Below, one piece after another: positions 44,623 through 53,943 of a DNA stretch of 64,000 nt. The first letter of the stretch is position 1. Each line of letters opens with the position of its first letter. The notes beneath the pieces are model-generated. The model was not told the origin of the DNA. It was given only the letters and a program-made list of their open reading frames with translations, and did not search any database. A program made the translations under genes and the position numbers. The DNA is from Crocinitomix sp. (GTDB lineage: Bacteria > Bacteroidota > Bacteroidia > Flavobacteriales_D > Crocinitomicaceae), in contig WTCE01000070.1 of assembly GCA_013138735.1 (NCBI GenBank), positions 17,147 through 81,146 of the forward strand, read 5' to 3'.

Positions 44623-47454
44623 TTAACGATCTATGTAGAGGTAGTTTTTTACCACATTATTTTCTCCGTATTCTAAAATATAATAGTAAGTTCCAGCTGG
44701 TAGGGCTCTGTTTTTTTCAATTGATGTTCCCAAATGATTGGTGCCATCCCAATCATTTTTATAATCATAAGATTCAAATAGTTTCATGCCCCATTCATTG
44801 TAAATAGCTACGTACTTTTGAAGATCATAATCGATCCCTGTAAATACTAAGTAATCATTTACCCCATCATTATTAGGTGAGAAACCTGTAGGAAAAACTA
44901 AAATAGTATCACAATTAATAACCTCAACTTGCACTTCATCTGAGTTTTCACAACCATCTGCATTTACAGCAGTAACTGTATAAACGGTTTCATTTTCAAT
45001 GTAGACTATAAAAGGTACGCCATCTTCAACACCATTGTCCCAAGAATAGTCAAAGGCCTCGTTTTTATTGACTACCATTAGCACAACTTCATTTTCTATA
45101 CAAATTCGTTGATCCAGCCCCCCGTCAATTTCAGGGAGAACAAGCAAGGTTATAGCAATTGTATCTGAACTTTCACACCCATTTGCATCAACACCTATAA
45201 GGATAAATTCATCAGAATTTTCAGGAATGAAGGACGCCCCATTAAGTAGACCGTTATTCCAAGTATAAAGTCCATCAACACCAGCACCATTTCCATTTAA
45301 AACCACTTCCTCTTCCGCACAAATTACGAGATCTGATCCTGCATTTATAATTGGTAGTGGGTTTACAACAATTACTACCGTATCTGAATTTTCACATCCA
45401 TTTTCATCAACTCCAAGAACAATATATGTATTGGAAGAGGTAGCTTCAAAAGCAATGTCATTCACTATTCCATCTTCCCAGGTATAAATGGCATCAGGTC
45501 CGGCTCCGCTTGCGGATAAAACCACTTCATCTCCAAAACAGACATCCTGATCATCACCTGCATCCACTGGAGGTAAGCTATATATTTCTATAGTTACTGT
45601 ATCTGTATTGTCACAGCCAATTGCATCCGTACCCGTAACAATATAGGTGGTTGTTGCAACTGGGATAAATTCTATGTCATCAACAACACCTTCTGTCCAA
45701 TTATACACACCATCAGCTCCAGCGCCTGTCCCACTTAATATTAGGCCATCTCCATTACAAATTGATTGATCCTCACCCCCATAAATGAGTGGCAATGAAT
45801 GAACCACAACTAAAACAGAATCTGTATTCTCACAGCCGTTGTCATCAATTCCTTCCAGAAAATAATATTGTGTCAATTCTGGAATAAAGGGTGTTTCATT
45901 AATGACACCATCACTCCATGAGTATCCTTCCGGATCTACTAAGCCTTCTGCACTTAGAGTAACCATATCACCATAACAAACACTATCACCTAATCCCGCC
46001 TCGATTAAGGGCAAATCATGTACAGTGACAAGCACAGTATCCTTGTTTTCACAATCATTTGCATTTGTTCCAGTAAGTATATATGAATTTGTGACTAGAG
46101 GTCCAAAAGCAACATCATTCGTAACGCCTCCACCCCAATTGTAAACCCCATCAATTTCAAGACCTGTGCCTGATAATGTAACTTCGCTTCCTACACATAT
46201 AGCAAGATCTTCACCGGCGCTAATAATTGGCAATGCGTTCACTGTCACTTCAATTTCGCTTGAATTTTGACATCCCGTTGCATCATTTACACCAGTTAAA
46301 GTATAAGTTTCTGTTCCAACTTCTGGAAAGTAGGGATCACCACTTAAAACATCTACTGGGTCCCAAGTATATGTATCAGCATCTCCAATTTCAGAGAATA
46401 CGACTGCATCTCCATGACATATTTCAATCAAATCAACGTCAGCAACGACTTCAGGTAATTCAAATACTTCTATTTCAACAAAAACCCAACAATCTTCACC
46501 TTCGTCACTCGTACCCGTATAAGTAATAACACCAGTGGATCCTGGTATAAACGGCACTCCATTTGTTGCACCACCATCCCAAGAAATATCTCCTCCATTA
46601 TCCGAAACAGCCTCCAAAGTCAACTCTTCGTCTTCACACAACTCAAGTGTTGATGCAGTTGCTGTAAGTGCATCACATGCCACACTAATATTGACTAAGC
46701 CATTTCCACTTCTAATATTTCCTGAAGTTGTTGCGTCCGTTAAGCCATCAATATAAGAAGAGCCGCCGCAACCTCCTGATGAACCCGAACCAGAACCACC
46801 GCCATACCAACCTCCACCGCCTCCGGCATTTCTATAATCACCTGTTCCACCACCAAGTCCAAACGAACCTGCACTTACTATTCCAAAGCAACAACCAGCA
46901 TCACCACCAGCAACCTGAGTCCCTCCAGTTCCTGCAACATTACCTGCACCGAATGCGCCAACTCCACCTATTAATCCTCCACCATATCCTCCAAAACGAC
47001 TATATACTCCAAAAGAACATCCGCCTCCGCCACCTCCAACAATTATTCGATCAGAGAGACCATATAGACCCGTTCTTACATCAGAACCGCCACCTCCAGC
47101 AGCTCCATATTCGCTTCCAGCTTGTCCTCCACCATTAAACCCACCTGCCCCATGGGCACCACCTCCACCTCCGACATATACATTTAGAATTTGACCTGGA
47201 ATTACCACTAAATCACCTTTTGCGTATCCACCTAATCCTCCTGGGGCGAATTCGTCATAAATGGTAAAAGCTGAACCGCCTTGTGCTCCCCATGCTTCAA
47301 TCTCAATTAATGTTACCCCAGCTGGAACAGTATATGTTTGCACGGCACCGGTATAAGTAAATGTCTCCGTTTGAGCAATAGATACGTTTGTAAACCCGCA
47401 TAAAAACGCGAGTACAAACCCAAATGGGTGGAAAACATTTATCGATTTTTTCAT
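44623..47454 (-). CDS. Glycine-rich adhesin with Ig-like repeats and T9SS type B sorting domain
   Basis: The protein has 943 residues. After a signal peptide comes a glycine-rich lobe (about 40-255, with VYVGGGGGAHGAGGFNGGG and GGGGGGC). Eight PKD/Ig-like repeats of about 73 residues follow (pattern AGxDxxICxGxxVxLSGxG, YxWxxGV, GxDxxGCENxD). The C-terminal gliding-associated type B sorting domain has FSPNNDGVNDYLVF and IYNEWGMKLFES. It is displayed on the cell surface through the T9SS and its PorP/SprF neighbour and is likely adhesive. An inverted repeat and a palindromic operator lie upstream. Confidence 0.9.
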   Translation of the reverse strand: MKKSINVFHPFGFVLAFLCGFTNVSIAQTETFTYTGAVQTYTVPAGVTLIEIEAWGAQGGSAFTIYDEFAPGGLGGYAKGDLVVIPGQILNVYVGGGGGAHGAGGFNGGGQAGSEYGAAGGGGSDVRTGLYGLSDRIIVGGGGGGCSFGVYSRFGGYGGGLIGGVGAFGAGNVAGTGGTQVAGGDAGCCFGIVSAGSFGLGGGTGDYRNAGGGGGWYGGGSGSGSSGGCGGSSYIDGLTDATTSGNIRSGNGLVNISVACDALTATASTLELCEDEELTLEAVSDNGGDISWDGGATNGVPFIPGSTGVITYTGTSDEGEDCWVFVEIEVFELPEVVADVDLIEICHGDAVVFSEIGDADTYTWDPVDVLSGDPYFPEVGTETYTLTGVNDATGCQNSSEIEVTVNALPIISAGEDLAICVGSEVTLSGTGLEIDGVYNWGGGVTNDVAFGPLVTNSYILTGTNANDCENKDTVLVTVHDLPLIEAGLGDSVCYGDMVTLSAEGLVDPEGYSWSDGVINETPFIPELTQYYFLEGIDDNGCENTDSVLVVVHSLPLIYGGEDQSICNGDGLILSGTGAGADGVYNWTEGVVDDIEFIPVATTTYIVTGTDAIGCDNTDTVTIEIYSLPPVDAGDDQDVCFGDEVVLSASGAGPDAIYTWEDGIVNDIAFEATSSNTYIVLGVDENGCENSDTVVIVVNPLPIINAGSDLVICAEEEVVLNGNGAGVDGLYTWNNGLLNGASFIPENSDEFILIGVDANGCESSDTIAITLLVLPEIDGGLDQRICIENEVVLMVVNKNEAFDYSWDNGVEDGVPFIVYIENETVYTVTAVNADGCENSDEVQVEVINCDTILVFPTGFSPNNDGVNDYLVFTGIDYDLQKYVAIYNEWGMKLFESYDYKNDWDGTNHLGTSIEKNRALPAGTYYYILEYGENNVVKNYLYIDR

Positions 47455-47505
47455 AAGGATAAGTAGGAATTGTCCTTTATAAAGTATCGGTAAAAATAGA
47501 TTATT

Positions 47506-47527
47506 ATTCTCTTTATTAAAAGAGAAT
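47506..47527. promoter_or_regulatory. Nine-base inverted repeat upstream of the adhesin gene
   Basis: Arms ATTCTCTTT and AAAGAGAAT flank ATTA, 52-73 bases before the adhesin ATG. It could form a leader hairpin or be an operator. No matching second site was found in the window. Confidence 0.4.
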
Positions 47528-47562
47528 TGACCTGAAAATGTTAAAAGTATTGTGTTCCTAAC

Positions 47563-47576
47563 TTAAATCGATTTAA
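47563..47576. promoter_or_regulatory. Palindromic operator identical to that of the mannose operon
   Basis: TTAAATCGATTTAA, the same 14-mer as at 25250-25263, lies between the divergent adhesin (47454) and oxidoreductase (47727) genes. It is a probable binding site for the same LacI-type regulator, which is not encoded in the window. Confidence 0.55.
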
Positions 47577-47655
47577 AACAGATAAAAAACATTGAATTAA
47601 AGGCTTACTGTTAATAAGAACTTTAAAAATATAAAAGGCTTGAACATATTCTCAA

Positions 47656-47663
47656 TATCTTTG
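47656..47663 (+). promoter_or_regulatory. Bacteroidota-type -7 box of the oxidoreductase gene
   Basis: TATCTTTG is an exact match to TANNTTTG. It lies 63 bases before the start codon. A TTG at 47640 is closer than the usual -33 spacing, so the -33 element is not settled. Confidence 0.55.
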
Positions 47664-47726
47664 TTTCCGAACGATTGTATCGATTATTAATAATAATGAT
47701 CTATCAATCATCTGAAAATTACATTT

Positions 47727-48725
47727 ATGCTAAAAATTGGTCTTTTTGGATTAGGACATTTGGGGAAAATTCATGCAAAACTCATTTTAGAGTTAAGCGA
47801 TTTATACGAATTTGTTGGATTTTTTGATCCAAATGACGAAAATGCTGAGTTTGCCAGTCAAGAAATGGGACTAAAGCGCTTCACCGACATTAAAACATTA
47901 ATTGATGCGGTAGATGTGATTGACATTGTTACGCCAACCATTTCTCATTTCGAGATTGCATCTGTTGCCATTCGTAACTCAAAACATGTATTTATTGAAA
48001 AACCCGTTACTAAAACTAACGAAGAAGCAAAAAAACTACGTTTACTAGCACAAGAAGCAGAGGTGAAAGTGCAAGTAGGCCATGTTGAACGCTTTAATCC
48101 AGCATTCAAAAATGCTTTGCCTTATATCAATAACCCCATGTTTATTGAAACGCACCGCTTGGCACAGTATAATCCTCGTGGAACTGATGTTCCTGTGGTG
48201 CTTGATTTAATGATTCATGATTTGGACATTATTTTAAGTTCTGTTAAGTCAACCGTGCGACGAATAAGCGCATCAGGGGTTGCTGTAGTGAGTGAAACTC
48301 CTGATATTACAAATGCAAGACTTGAATTTGATAATGGTTGCGTTGCTAACCTCACGGCGTCTAGAATATCTTTAAAAAACATGCGTAAATCGCGCTTTTT
48401 TCAAAAGGATGCATATATCTCAATTGACTTTTTGACCAAAGAGGCCGAAATCGTTAAAATGACAACCTTAGAAACAGAACCTGATCCATTTGATATCGTA
48501 TTTGACCTTGGTGAAGGAAAAGCCAAGAAAAAAATTGAAATTTTTAAGCCGGATGTTAAGGCCTCAAATGCCATAAAAGAAGAGCTCGAATCATTCGCTC
48601 AATGCATTGAAAATGACACCGTTCCAATCGTCTCAATCGAAGATGGCGAGTACGCTTTAAGCATAGCCTTGCAGATTATGGAAAAATTAAAATTAAACGG
48701 AAACTTGATTAAAGAAAATATTTAA
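47727..48725 (+). CDS. Gfo/Idh/MocA family oxidoreductase
   Basis: A 332-residue protein with a Rossmann fold GLFGLGHLGKIHAK (GxGxxG at about 6-12) and the family's VFIEKPVTKTNEEA block with catalytic lysine. A later VGHVERFNPAF leads to the substrate domain with HDLDI. These enzymes oxidise or reduce sugars or nucleotide sugars with NAD(P). Followed by a lipoprotein and a polyprenyl sugar transferase, it may make a sugar precursor for surface glycan. The start is ATG 47727. Confidence 0.9.
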   Translation: MLKIGLFGLGHLGKIHAKLILELSDLYEFVGFFDPNDENAEFASQEMGLKRFTDIKTLIDAVDVIDIVTPTISHFEIASVAIRNSKHVFIEKPVTKTNEEAKKLRLLAQEAEVKVQVGHVERFNPAFKNALPYINNPMFIETHRLAQYNPRGTDVPVVLDLMIHDLDIILSSVKSTVRRISASGVAVVSETPDITNARLEFDNGCVANLTASRISLKNMRKSRFFQKDAYISIDFLTKEAEIVKMTTLETEPDPFDIVFDLGEGKAKKKIEIFKPDVKASNAIKEELESFAQCIENDTVPIVSIEDGEYALSIALQIMEKLKLNGNLIKENI

Positions 48726-48763
48726 TGTTTTTTTGCGTTCTGAAAGAAACGTAATTGCGCCGA

Positions 48764-49630
48764 ATGATTAAAAACCTACTTTTTATCACCCTTTTATCAA
48801 GCTTTTTAATTGGATGTAAACAAGATGATCTTACACCTTCTTGGCTAGCTATTGATGAATTTACTCTAACTACAAATCTAGAAACTGAAGGATCCAATTC
48901 TCATGGAATTACGGATGCATGGATTTTTATGGATGGAAGATCGCTCGGAGTGTTTGAATTGCCATGCAAAATTCCAGTTTTAGATGAAGGTGAACACAAC
49001 TTTATCATTTTTGCAGGAATTAAAAACAACGGGATTTCCAGTACACGAATTCGCTACCCTTTCTATAATACATATGATGTTACTGGCGTTTTAACGTTGA
49101 ACGACACTTTGCATTTATCTCCTACAACAACTTATAAGAGTGATGTCACATTTGAGTTTAACGAAGATTTTGAGGATCCTGGGATAGGTTTTGTAAAAGG
49201 ACCAACATCTGACACAGACATAGTATTTGTTGATGACCCAACAATCGTTAAATATGGTGATAGATGCGGCGGTATATTTTTAACGAATCCCGATTCTGTT
49301 TATACTGGAAGTACAATGAGTGTCATGAATCTGCCAAAAGGAGAAGCTGTTTTTTTGGAATTGGATTATAAAAACAATAATTCATTAGCTATGGGTGTCA
49401 TTGCCAGGTTTCCAGATGGAAGTGTTGATGAACATACAATACTCATCATTATGAATGCTCAGCCAGATGGAGAAGAAGTTTGGAAAAAAATCTACGTTGA
49501 TTTAAAAGAAGATGTCAGCTTTAACTCAAGCGTGTCTAGTTTCGAAATTTACTTTTTAGCCGTGAAAGATAGTGAACTTGATGAAGGTCGTATTTTTATA
49601 GACAATGTTAAAGTAGTCCACAATCAATGA
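48764..49630 (+). CDS. Hypothetical lipoprotein, 288 aa
   Basis: ATG 48764 begins the lipoprotein signal (MIKNLLFITLLSSFLIGC); a TTG three codons earlier is possible. The mature part has an N-terminal domain with MDGRSLGVFELPCKIPVLDEG, which looks like a PEGA-type beta sandwich. The C-terminal beta domain includes NEDFEDPGIGF and RIFIDNVKVV, like a carbohydrate-binding jelly roll. Its stop overlaps the start of the sugar transferase by 4 bases (ATGA), so they are coupled. A role in surface glycan handling is inference. Confidence 0.7.
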   Translation: MIKNLLFITLLSSFLIGCKQDDLTPSWLAIDEFTLTTNLETEGSNSHGITDAWIFMDGRSLGVFELPCKIPVLDEGEHNFIIFAGIKNNGISSTRIRYPFYNTYDVTGVLTLNDTLHLSPTTTYKSDVTFEFNEDFEDPGIGFVKGPTSDTDIVFVDDPTIVKYGDRCGGIFLTNPDSVYTGSTMSVMNLPKGEAVFLELDYKNNNSLAMGVIARFPDGSVDEHTILIIMNAQPDGEEVWKKIYVDLKEDVSFNSSVSSFEIYFLAVKDSELDEGRIFIDNVKVVHNQ

Positions 49631-51027
49631 CCCAAAAACAACGGACCATACTACTCGTTTTCTTTGATTTTTTAACCGCAGCTATCACGTGGTTATTATT
49701 TTATGTCTACCGAATAACTTCTATTGAAAAGGCCGAATTAACGTTTAAAGAAGGGTTCTTTTTAGGAATTATTATCGTTCCGTTTTTTTGGGTGTTTTTA
49801 TATGCCTTGCAAGGCACTTACCACAATGTATTACGGAATTATCGTTTAAAAACAATTAAATACACCTTATTTGGTACAAGTATTGGCGTAATTATCGTCT
49901 TTTTCAGTGTATTGTTGAATGATTTTGAGCACCTCCACCTCTACCAGCAATATTATAAACTATTTTTTGCATTATTCATCCTGCATTTTACGATAACCTT
50001 AATTCCAAGGTTCATCATGACAACGATTCATGTTAAACAGATTCACTCTGGTAAATTCGGGTTTAAAACAATCATTATTGGTGGAAGTAGCAAAGCTGTA
50101 GAAATTTTAAAAGAAATTAGAGATCTAAAACCTGCATCAGGACATGAATTTGTTGGATTCTTAAATATTAACGGAACCGATTATGACTTAAAGGAGAATT
50201 TGCCCTTATTGGGCCATTTAGATGACGTTGAAAGCATTTTAGCAGACAAGAACATAGATGAAGTGATTATTGCCCTTGAAAGCTCTGATCACGAGCGTTT
50301 GAAAGGAATCATTACGCAACTTTCAAGTTATGACATTCGGATTAGTATAATGCCTGATGCTTATGACATCCTTTCAGGACAGGTGCACATGAACAGTATC
50401 TTTGGTGCATTGCTGCTTACAACTAATTCGAGCCATATGCCAGACTGGCAAATTTCTTCGAAACGTATTTTTGATATTGTGGCCTCTCTTATCGCATTGG
50501 TCTTACTCATTCCTGTTTACATCATGTTGGCCATATCGGTTAAACTATCCTCTAAAGGTCCTATCTTTTTCATGCAAGAACGGGTTGGTAAAAATCGAAA
50601 TCCTTTTAACATCATTAAGTTTAGAACCATGTATGTAGGATCTGAAAAAGATGGTCCGCAACTTTCTAGCAGCAATGATATGCGAATTACCAAAGTTGGT
50701 AAATTCTTGCGTAAAACAAGGTTAGATGAATTTCCTCAATTTTGGAATGTCTTGATTGGAGATATGTCTTTGGTTGGTCCAAGACCAGAAAGGCAACATT
50801 ATATTGATGAAATTTCGAAACACGATCCACAGTATCTGTATTTGCATAAAGTAAGACCGGGAATTACCTCATGGGGACAAGTTAAATTTGGTTATGCAGA
50901 AAACGTTGAACAAATGGTGCAACGCATGAAGTATGACTTGCTTTATATCCGAAACATGTCACTTGCACTAGATTTGAAAATCATGTTTTATACGATTGCT
51001 ATTATCTTTAAGGGAAAAGGGAAATAG
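49627..51027 (+). CDS. Polyprenyl-phosphate sugar phosphotransferase (WbaP/EpsE-like)
   Basis: This 466-residue protein has four or five N-terminal transmembrane helices (about 8-130), a nucleotide-binding-like middle domain (TIIIGGSSKAVEIL, about 150-240) and another helix near 285. The C-terminal bacterial sugar-transferase domain has FFMQERVGKNRNPFNIIKFRTM, the KFLRKTRLDEFPQFWNV block and SLVGPRPE. It links a sugar phosphate from a nucleotide donor to undecaprenyl phosphate at the inner membrane, starting glycan assembly. It overlaps the lipoprotein gene by 4 bases. Confidence 0.92.
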   Translation: MTQKQRTILLVFFDFLTAAITWLLFYVYRITSIEKAELTFKEGFFLGIIIVPFFWVFLYALQGTYHNVLRNYRLKTIKYTLFGTSIGVIIVFFSVLLNDFEHLHLYQQYYKLFFALFILHFTITLIPRFIMTTIHVKQIHSGKFGFKTIIIGGSSKAVEILKEIRDLKPASGHEFVGFLNINGTDYDLKENLPLLGHLDDVESILADKNIDEVIIALESSDHERLKGIITQLSSYDIRISIMPDAYDILSGQVHMNSIFGALLLTTNSSHMPDWQISSKRIFDIVASLIALVLLIPVYIMLAISVKLSSKGPIFFMQERVGKNRNPFNIIKFRTMYVGSEKDGPQLSSSNDMRITKVGKFLRKTRLDEFPQFWNVLIGDMSLVGPRPERQHYIDEISKHDPQYLYLHKVRPGITSWGQVKFGYAENVEQMVQRMKYDLLYIRNMSLALDLKIMFYTIAIIFKGKGK

Positions 51028-51111
51028 TGGCCAGCCGCTTCCATTTTGTTTTATTAAATAGTGGTATCTTGTTCTCAATTCTACTCAAAAAATAATATTA
51101 AGAATTGAGAT

Positions 51112-51894
51112 ATGACGATAAAATTTTTGATCCCATTAATTGGAATAATTTTCGGTCAAACGATTTTTGCACAGTCTTTCCCTAAAGTGATAGAGAATTT
51201 GGAGCCTGCAACGGCCTATTTATCGCCCAATACAACCTTAAATGCTTGGTATCGCATTTATGCGGTGGATAGCGTTCAAAATCCCATCTGTCCATCAGAT
51301 GAGAATAAACCCTTATATCTATCAGATCTTTCTGGAGACTTTTATGGTAATCAATCCCTGACGAAACTAGTCCAACAAAAGTTTGATTCTTCCATTGTTG
51401 ATAAGCCAAGCTCATTTCAATTATTTATTGATACTACGCAAAATTTGAGCATTAAGAAAAGGTGGATGTGGGGTCGTTTCCAGTATAATGGAAAGATATT
51501 ATTTGAAAAACCGGAAAACGAACGAAGTGTGAGCGACACCTTGGTAAATAATGTTCATGCGTATCCAGTGTTTATTACGAATTTAAATAGTGAGGATTCT
51601 CTTTTGCTTTCTGCTCAAGACGGCAGCGCATATATTACTTGTGAGGCAAAAAACGAAAACGGAGAATGGCAAGCAATTGAACAATGGCGAAATAGTTCAT
51701 GTGGCAATAGTTATCACTACTATTTGGTCCCTCCAATGCACACAGCCTTCACGAAAATGGTGGTTTTTCAAGGAGAATTTAAAACTGTAGGTCGATTAGT
51801 AATTAGAGCGAACCGATCAACCATTTATTCTAATGAATTTAATGTATCTGTGAATCACAGTCAGTTTTTAACTGAAGATGAAACAACAGATTAA
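51112..51894 (+). CDS. Hypothetical secreted protein, 260 aa
   Basis: The signal peptide (MTIKFLIPLIGIIFGQTIFAQ) starts at ATG 51112. The mature part is beta-rich, with a central SLLLSAQDGSAYITCEAKNENGEW and a paired cysteine in RNSSCGNSYHYYLVPP. A short helical tail follows. No known domain is recognised. It begins a four-gene series with very short gaps or overlaps (8 bases to the next gene), so the products probably work together in the envelope. Confidence 0.65.
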   Translation: MTIKFLIPLIGIIFGQTIFAQSFPKVIENLEPATAYLSPNTTLNAWYRIYAVDSVQNPICPSDENKPLYLSDLSGDFYGNQSLTKLVQQKFDSSIVDKPSSFQLFIDTTQNLSIKKRWMWGRFQYNGKILFEKPENERSVSDTLVNNVHAYPVFITNLNSEDSLLLSAQDGSAYITCEAKNENGEWQAIEQWRNSSCGNSYHYYLVPPMHTAFTKMVVFQGEFKTVGRLVIRANRSTIYSNEFNVSVNHSQFLTEDETTD

Positions 51895-51902
51895 CAAAGG
51901 CT

Positions 51903-52691
51903 ATGGCTATTAAACTCCTATTTGCCTTTCTTCTATTCAGTTCTATCAGCTTTGGCCATCTCCATATTGATGGAATTTATAAAGGAGAAAATCTATACGT
52001 CCAAAATCCAATTTCAGAGAAAGGAAATACCTTTTGTACTGATAGTGTTTATGTTAATGGAGCGAAACTTGAAATTAGCATTCAACTGTCCGTAATTGAA
52101 ATTCCATTGGATAGGTTAGGACTTGAAAAAAATGATTCACTGAATATAGTTATTTACCATAAAAAGGATTGTAATCCTATATTATTACATGTTTTTAAGT
52201 CTATTACTATTCCGATCAAGGTTCGCTCCCTAGAAGTTAATTCTACAGGATTAATGACCTGGGAAACTATGATTGAGGCGCCCTGTTATTTAATCGTGCA
52301 ACAATACAAATGGAATCGTTGGATTAATTTGGATACGATACAAACAGATAAAGAAGCTGTTTTCGAAGCCTATTCATATCAAGTCGAATTGCATAGTAGA
52401 AGTAACAAGTTTAGAATTCAAGGACTAGGTTATGGATCTTTTAAACATACGACACATTCAATTGAAACCAAGTCTTTAGAATCAAAAGTTTCTTTCATCA
52501 TAGACAAGTCTAATCACGTGCTTAATTTTGACGCGATAACATGTTATGAATTATATGACATGACTGGAGAACTGGTCACGATAGGTAAAGACAAATCAGT
52601 ATCCTTAAGCAAATTTAAGGATAGAAAATATGTTTTATGTTACGACAATTCGACAACAATCATTAAATTGAAATGGAATAAGAAAAACTGA
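51903..52691 (+). CDS. Hypothetical secreted protein, 262 aa
   Basis: A signal peptide (MAIKLLFAFLLFSSISFG) is followed by a beta-rich mature part with NPISEKGNTFCTDSVYVNG near the start. The C-terminus (YELYDMTGELVTIGKDKSVSL) resembles a short T9SS-type sorting strand pattern, but without the usual PNP motif. The stop overlaps the next start by one base (TGATG). No family is recognised. Confidence 0.65.
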   Translation: MAIKLLFAFLLFSSISFGHLHIDGIYKGENLYVQNPISEKGNTFCTDSVYVNGAKLEISIQLSVIEIPLDRLGLEKNDSLNIVIYHKKDCNPILLHVFKSITIPIKVRSLEVNSTGLMTWETMIEAPCYLIVQQYKWNRWINLDTIQTDKEAVFEAYSYQVELHSRSNKFRIQGLGYGSFKHTTHSIETKSLESKVSFIIDKSNHVLNFDAITCYELYDMTGELVTIGKDKSVSLSKFKDRKYVLCYDNSTTIIKLKWNKKN

Positions 52692-53272
52692 TGATTAAAC
52701 TGATCCGCTTTACGAATATTTTGCCACTTTCGCTTTTTGTGCTTGCTGTTTTTTGGAAGTTTTGGAGGCATGCCGATATTGGTCTCTATACATTAGGAAC
52801 AGCCCTTCTCGTAGTAAATCTTATTGTTAATTTATTCTTGGCGCAGTCCTTAAAGGAAAAACAAAAAAATGGCGAGATTCATGTTTTCTACAATCGGAAT
52901 ACGGGGCCTCTATATCTTCGGTGGGCAATAATAGCCTTAGGTGCCGGAATCTTGTATTTTATGGTTTTCGATTCAGCAGATGCAGGTGGATGGTTTTGGT
53001 TGACATTTTTGGCAACTAGAGGGATTGAACATTTTATAAAAATCAATAATTGGGATGTTATCATTGAAAAAAATGCGGTATATGAAAAAAGTTTTTGGAT
53101 GAAATCGATCCTCATTTCTGAGATTACTAACGTGCATATTAATAACCAAGCCCAATTAGAAATCACTACTGAAAAAGGCATGACACTTTTTAAATTGGAA
53201 TCAGGGGTCTCTGTAAATGTGCGTGACAAAATTGAAGCAATGCAGGCAAAAAAACAATCCTTCTATGCATAA
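52691..53272 (+). CDS. Hypothetical membrane protein with PH-like C-terminal domain
   Basis: This 193-residue protein has two pairs of transmembrane helices (about 9-26 and 34-51, then 77-94 and 99-113). A cytoplasmic beta domain follows (VIIEKNAVYEKSFWMKSILISEITNVHI) that resembles bacterial PH-like folds. The start overlaps the previous stop by one base, and the stop overlaps the next gene by 8 bases, so it is firmly part of the series. Function is unknown. Confidence 0.65.
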   Translation: MIKLIRFTNILPLSLFVLAVFWKFWRHADIGLYTLGTALLVVNLIVNLFLAQSLKEKQKNGEIHVFYNRNTGPLYLRWAIIALGAGILYFMVFDSADAGGWFWLTFLATRGIEHFIKINNWDVIIEKNAVYEKSFWMKSILISEITNVHINNQAQLEITTEKGMTLFKLESGVSVNVRDKIEAMQAKKQSFYA

Positions 53273-53882
53273 AGTATTACCGCTTGTTTTATATGCATTG
53301 ATCTTGTTGACATTTAGTTCATGCAAGGACACAGACAATCGATTAATTAGCAAAGATCCAATGGTATTGGCCTTTTTCACCGTTGAAGAAGCGAAAGAAC
53401 TGCAACTGATTCATGATTTTTTTATTGACCAAATTTGCCCAACTGGAGATGAAAACAATGCAAACGGTGCAAGTTGCCTCACTCAGTTTATGCAGGACAA
53501 TAAAATTGCAGCAACAACCACGGGCGCAATTGACATTCCAATTGAACATACCCAAAAAGTTGAATTCCTAAAACAACTCAGCCCTGCCCTTTTTAACAAA
53601 ATTTGGACAGAGCATTATGAATTTGGATATTTAGAGCATGATAACGAGAAGACGTATATGCATTTTTTATATGAACTTGGCTATTACAACGATCTCATTA
53701 AAGAGTATAGTGAGGAATGCATGTCTCGCGGCGGTGTTAATGGATTCGCATCAAGTTTGATTCTGAATCAACCAGATGAATTTGATATGACCGATTGTAA
53801 ACAGCGGCTGTTAATTGCCATCCACTATTTTACATGGGACTATAATAACCATATTTCAGAAAAAGTTTACGGCGAGATTTAG
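53265..53882 (+). CDS. Hypothetical lipoprotein, 205 aa
   Basis: ATG 53265 begins the signal (MHKVLPLVLYALILLTFSSC) and overlaps the end of the membrane-protein gene by 8 bases. The mature part is helical and acidic, with several cysteines (DQICPTGDENNANGASC, EECMSRGGVNG). It has no recognised domain. The 16 residues encoded upstream of this ATG lack any signal character, which decides the start. Confidence 0.7.
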   Translation: MHKVLPLVLYALILLTFSSCKDTDNRLISKDPMVLAFFTVEEAKELQLIHDFFIDQICPTGDENNANGASCLTQFMQDNKIAATTTGAIDIPIEHTQKVEFLKQLSPALFNKIWTEHYEFGYLEHDNEKTYMHFLYELGYYNDLIKEYSEECMSRGGVNGFASSLILNQPDEFDMTDCKQRLLIAIHYFTWDYNNHISEKVYGEI

Positions 53883-53943
53883 ATTGTTACATCACTGCAT
53901 GAATAGAACGCTGCTATATTATGCAGCAATTCTCTGCAATCGG

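Noticed and set aside
53900..53935. Shared bidirectional terminator between 53882 and 53944
   Set aside because: The GCTGC/GCAGC hairpin is only 5 bp and has no convincing T tract on either strand.
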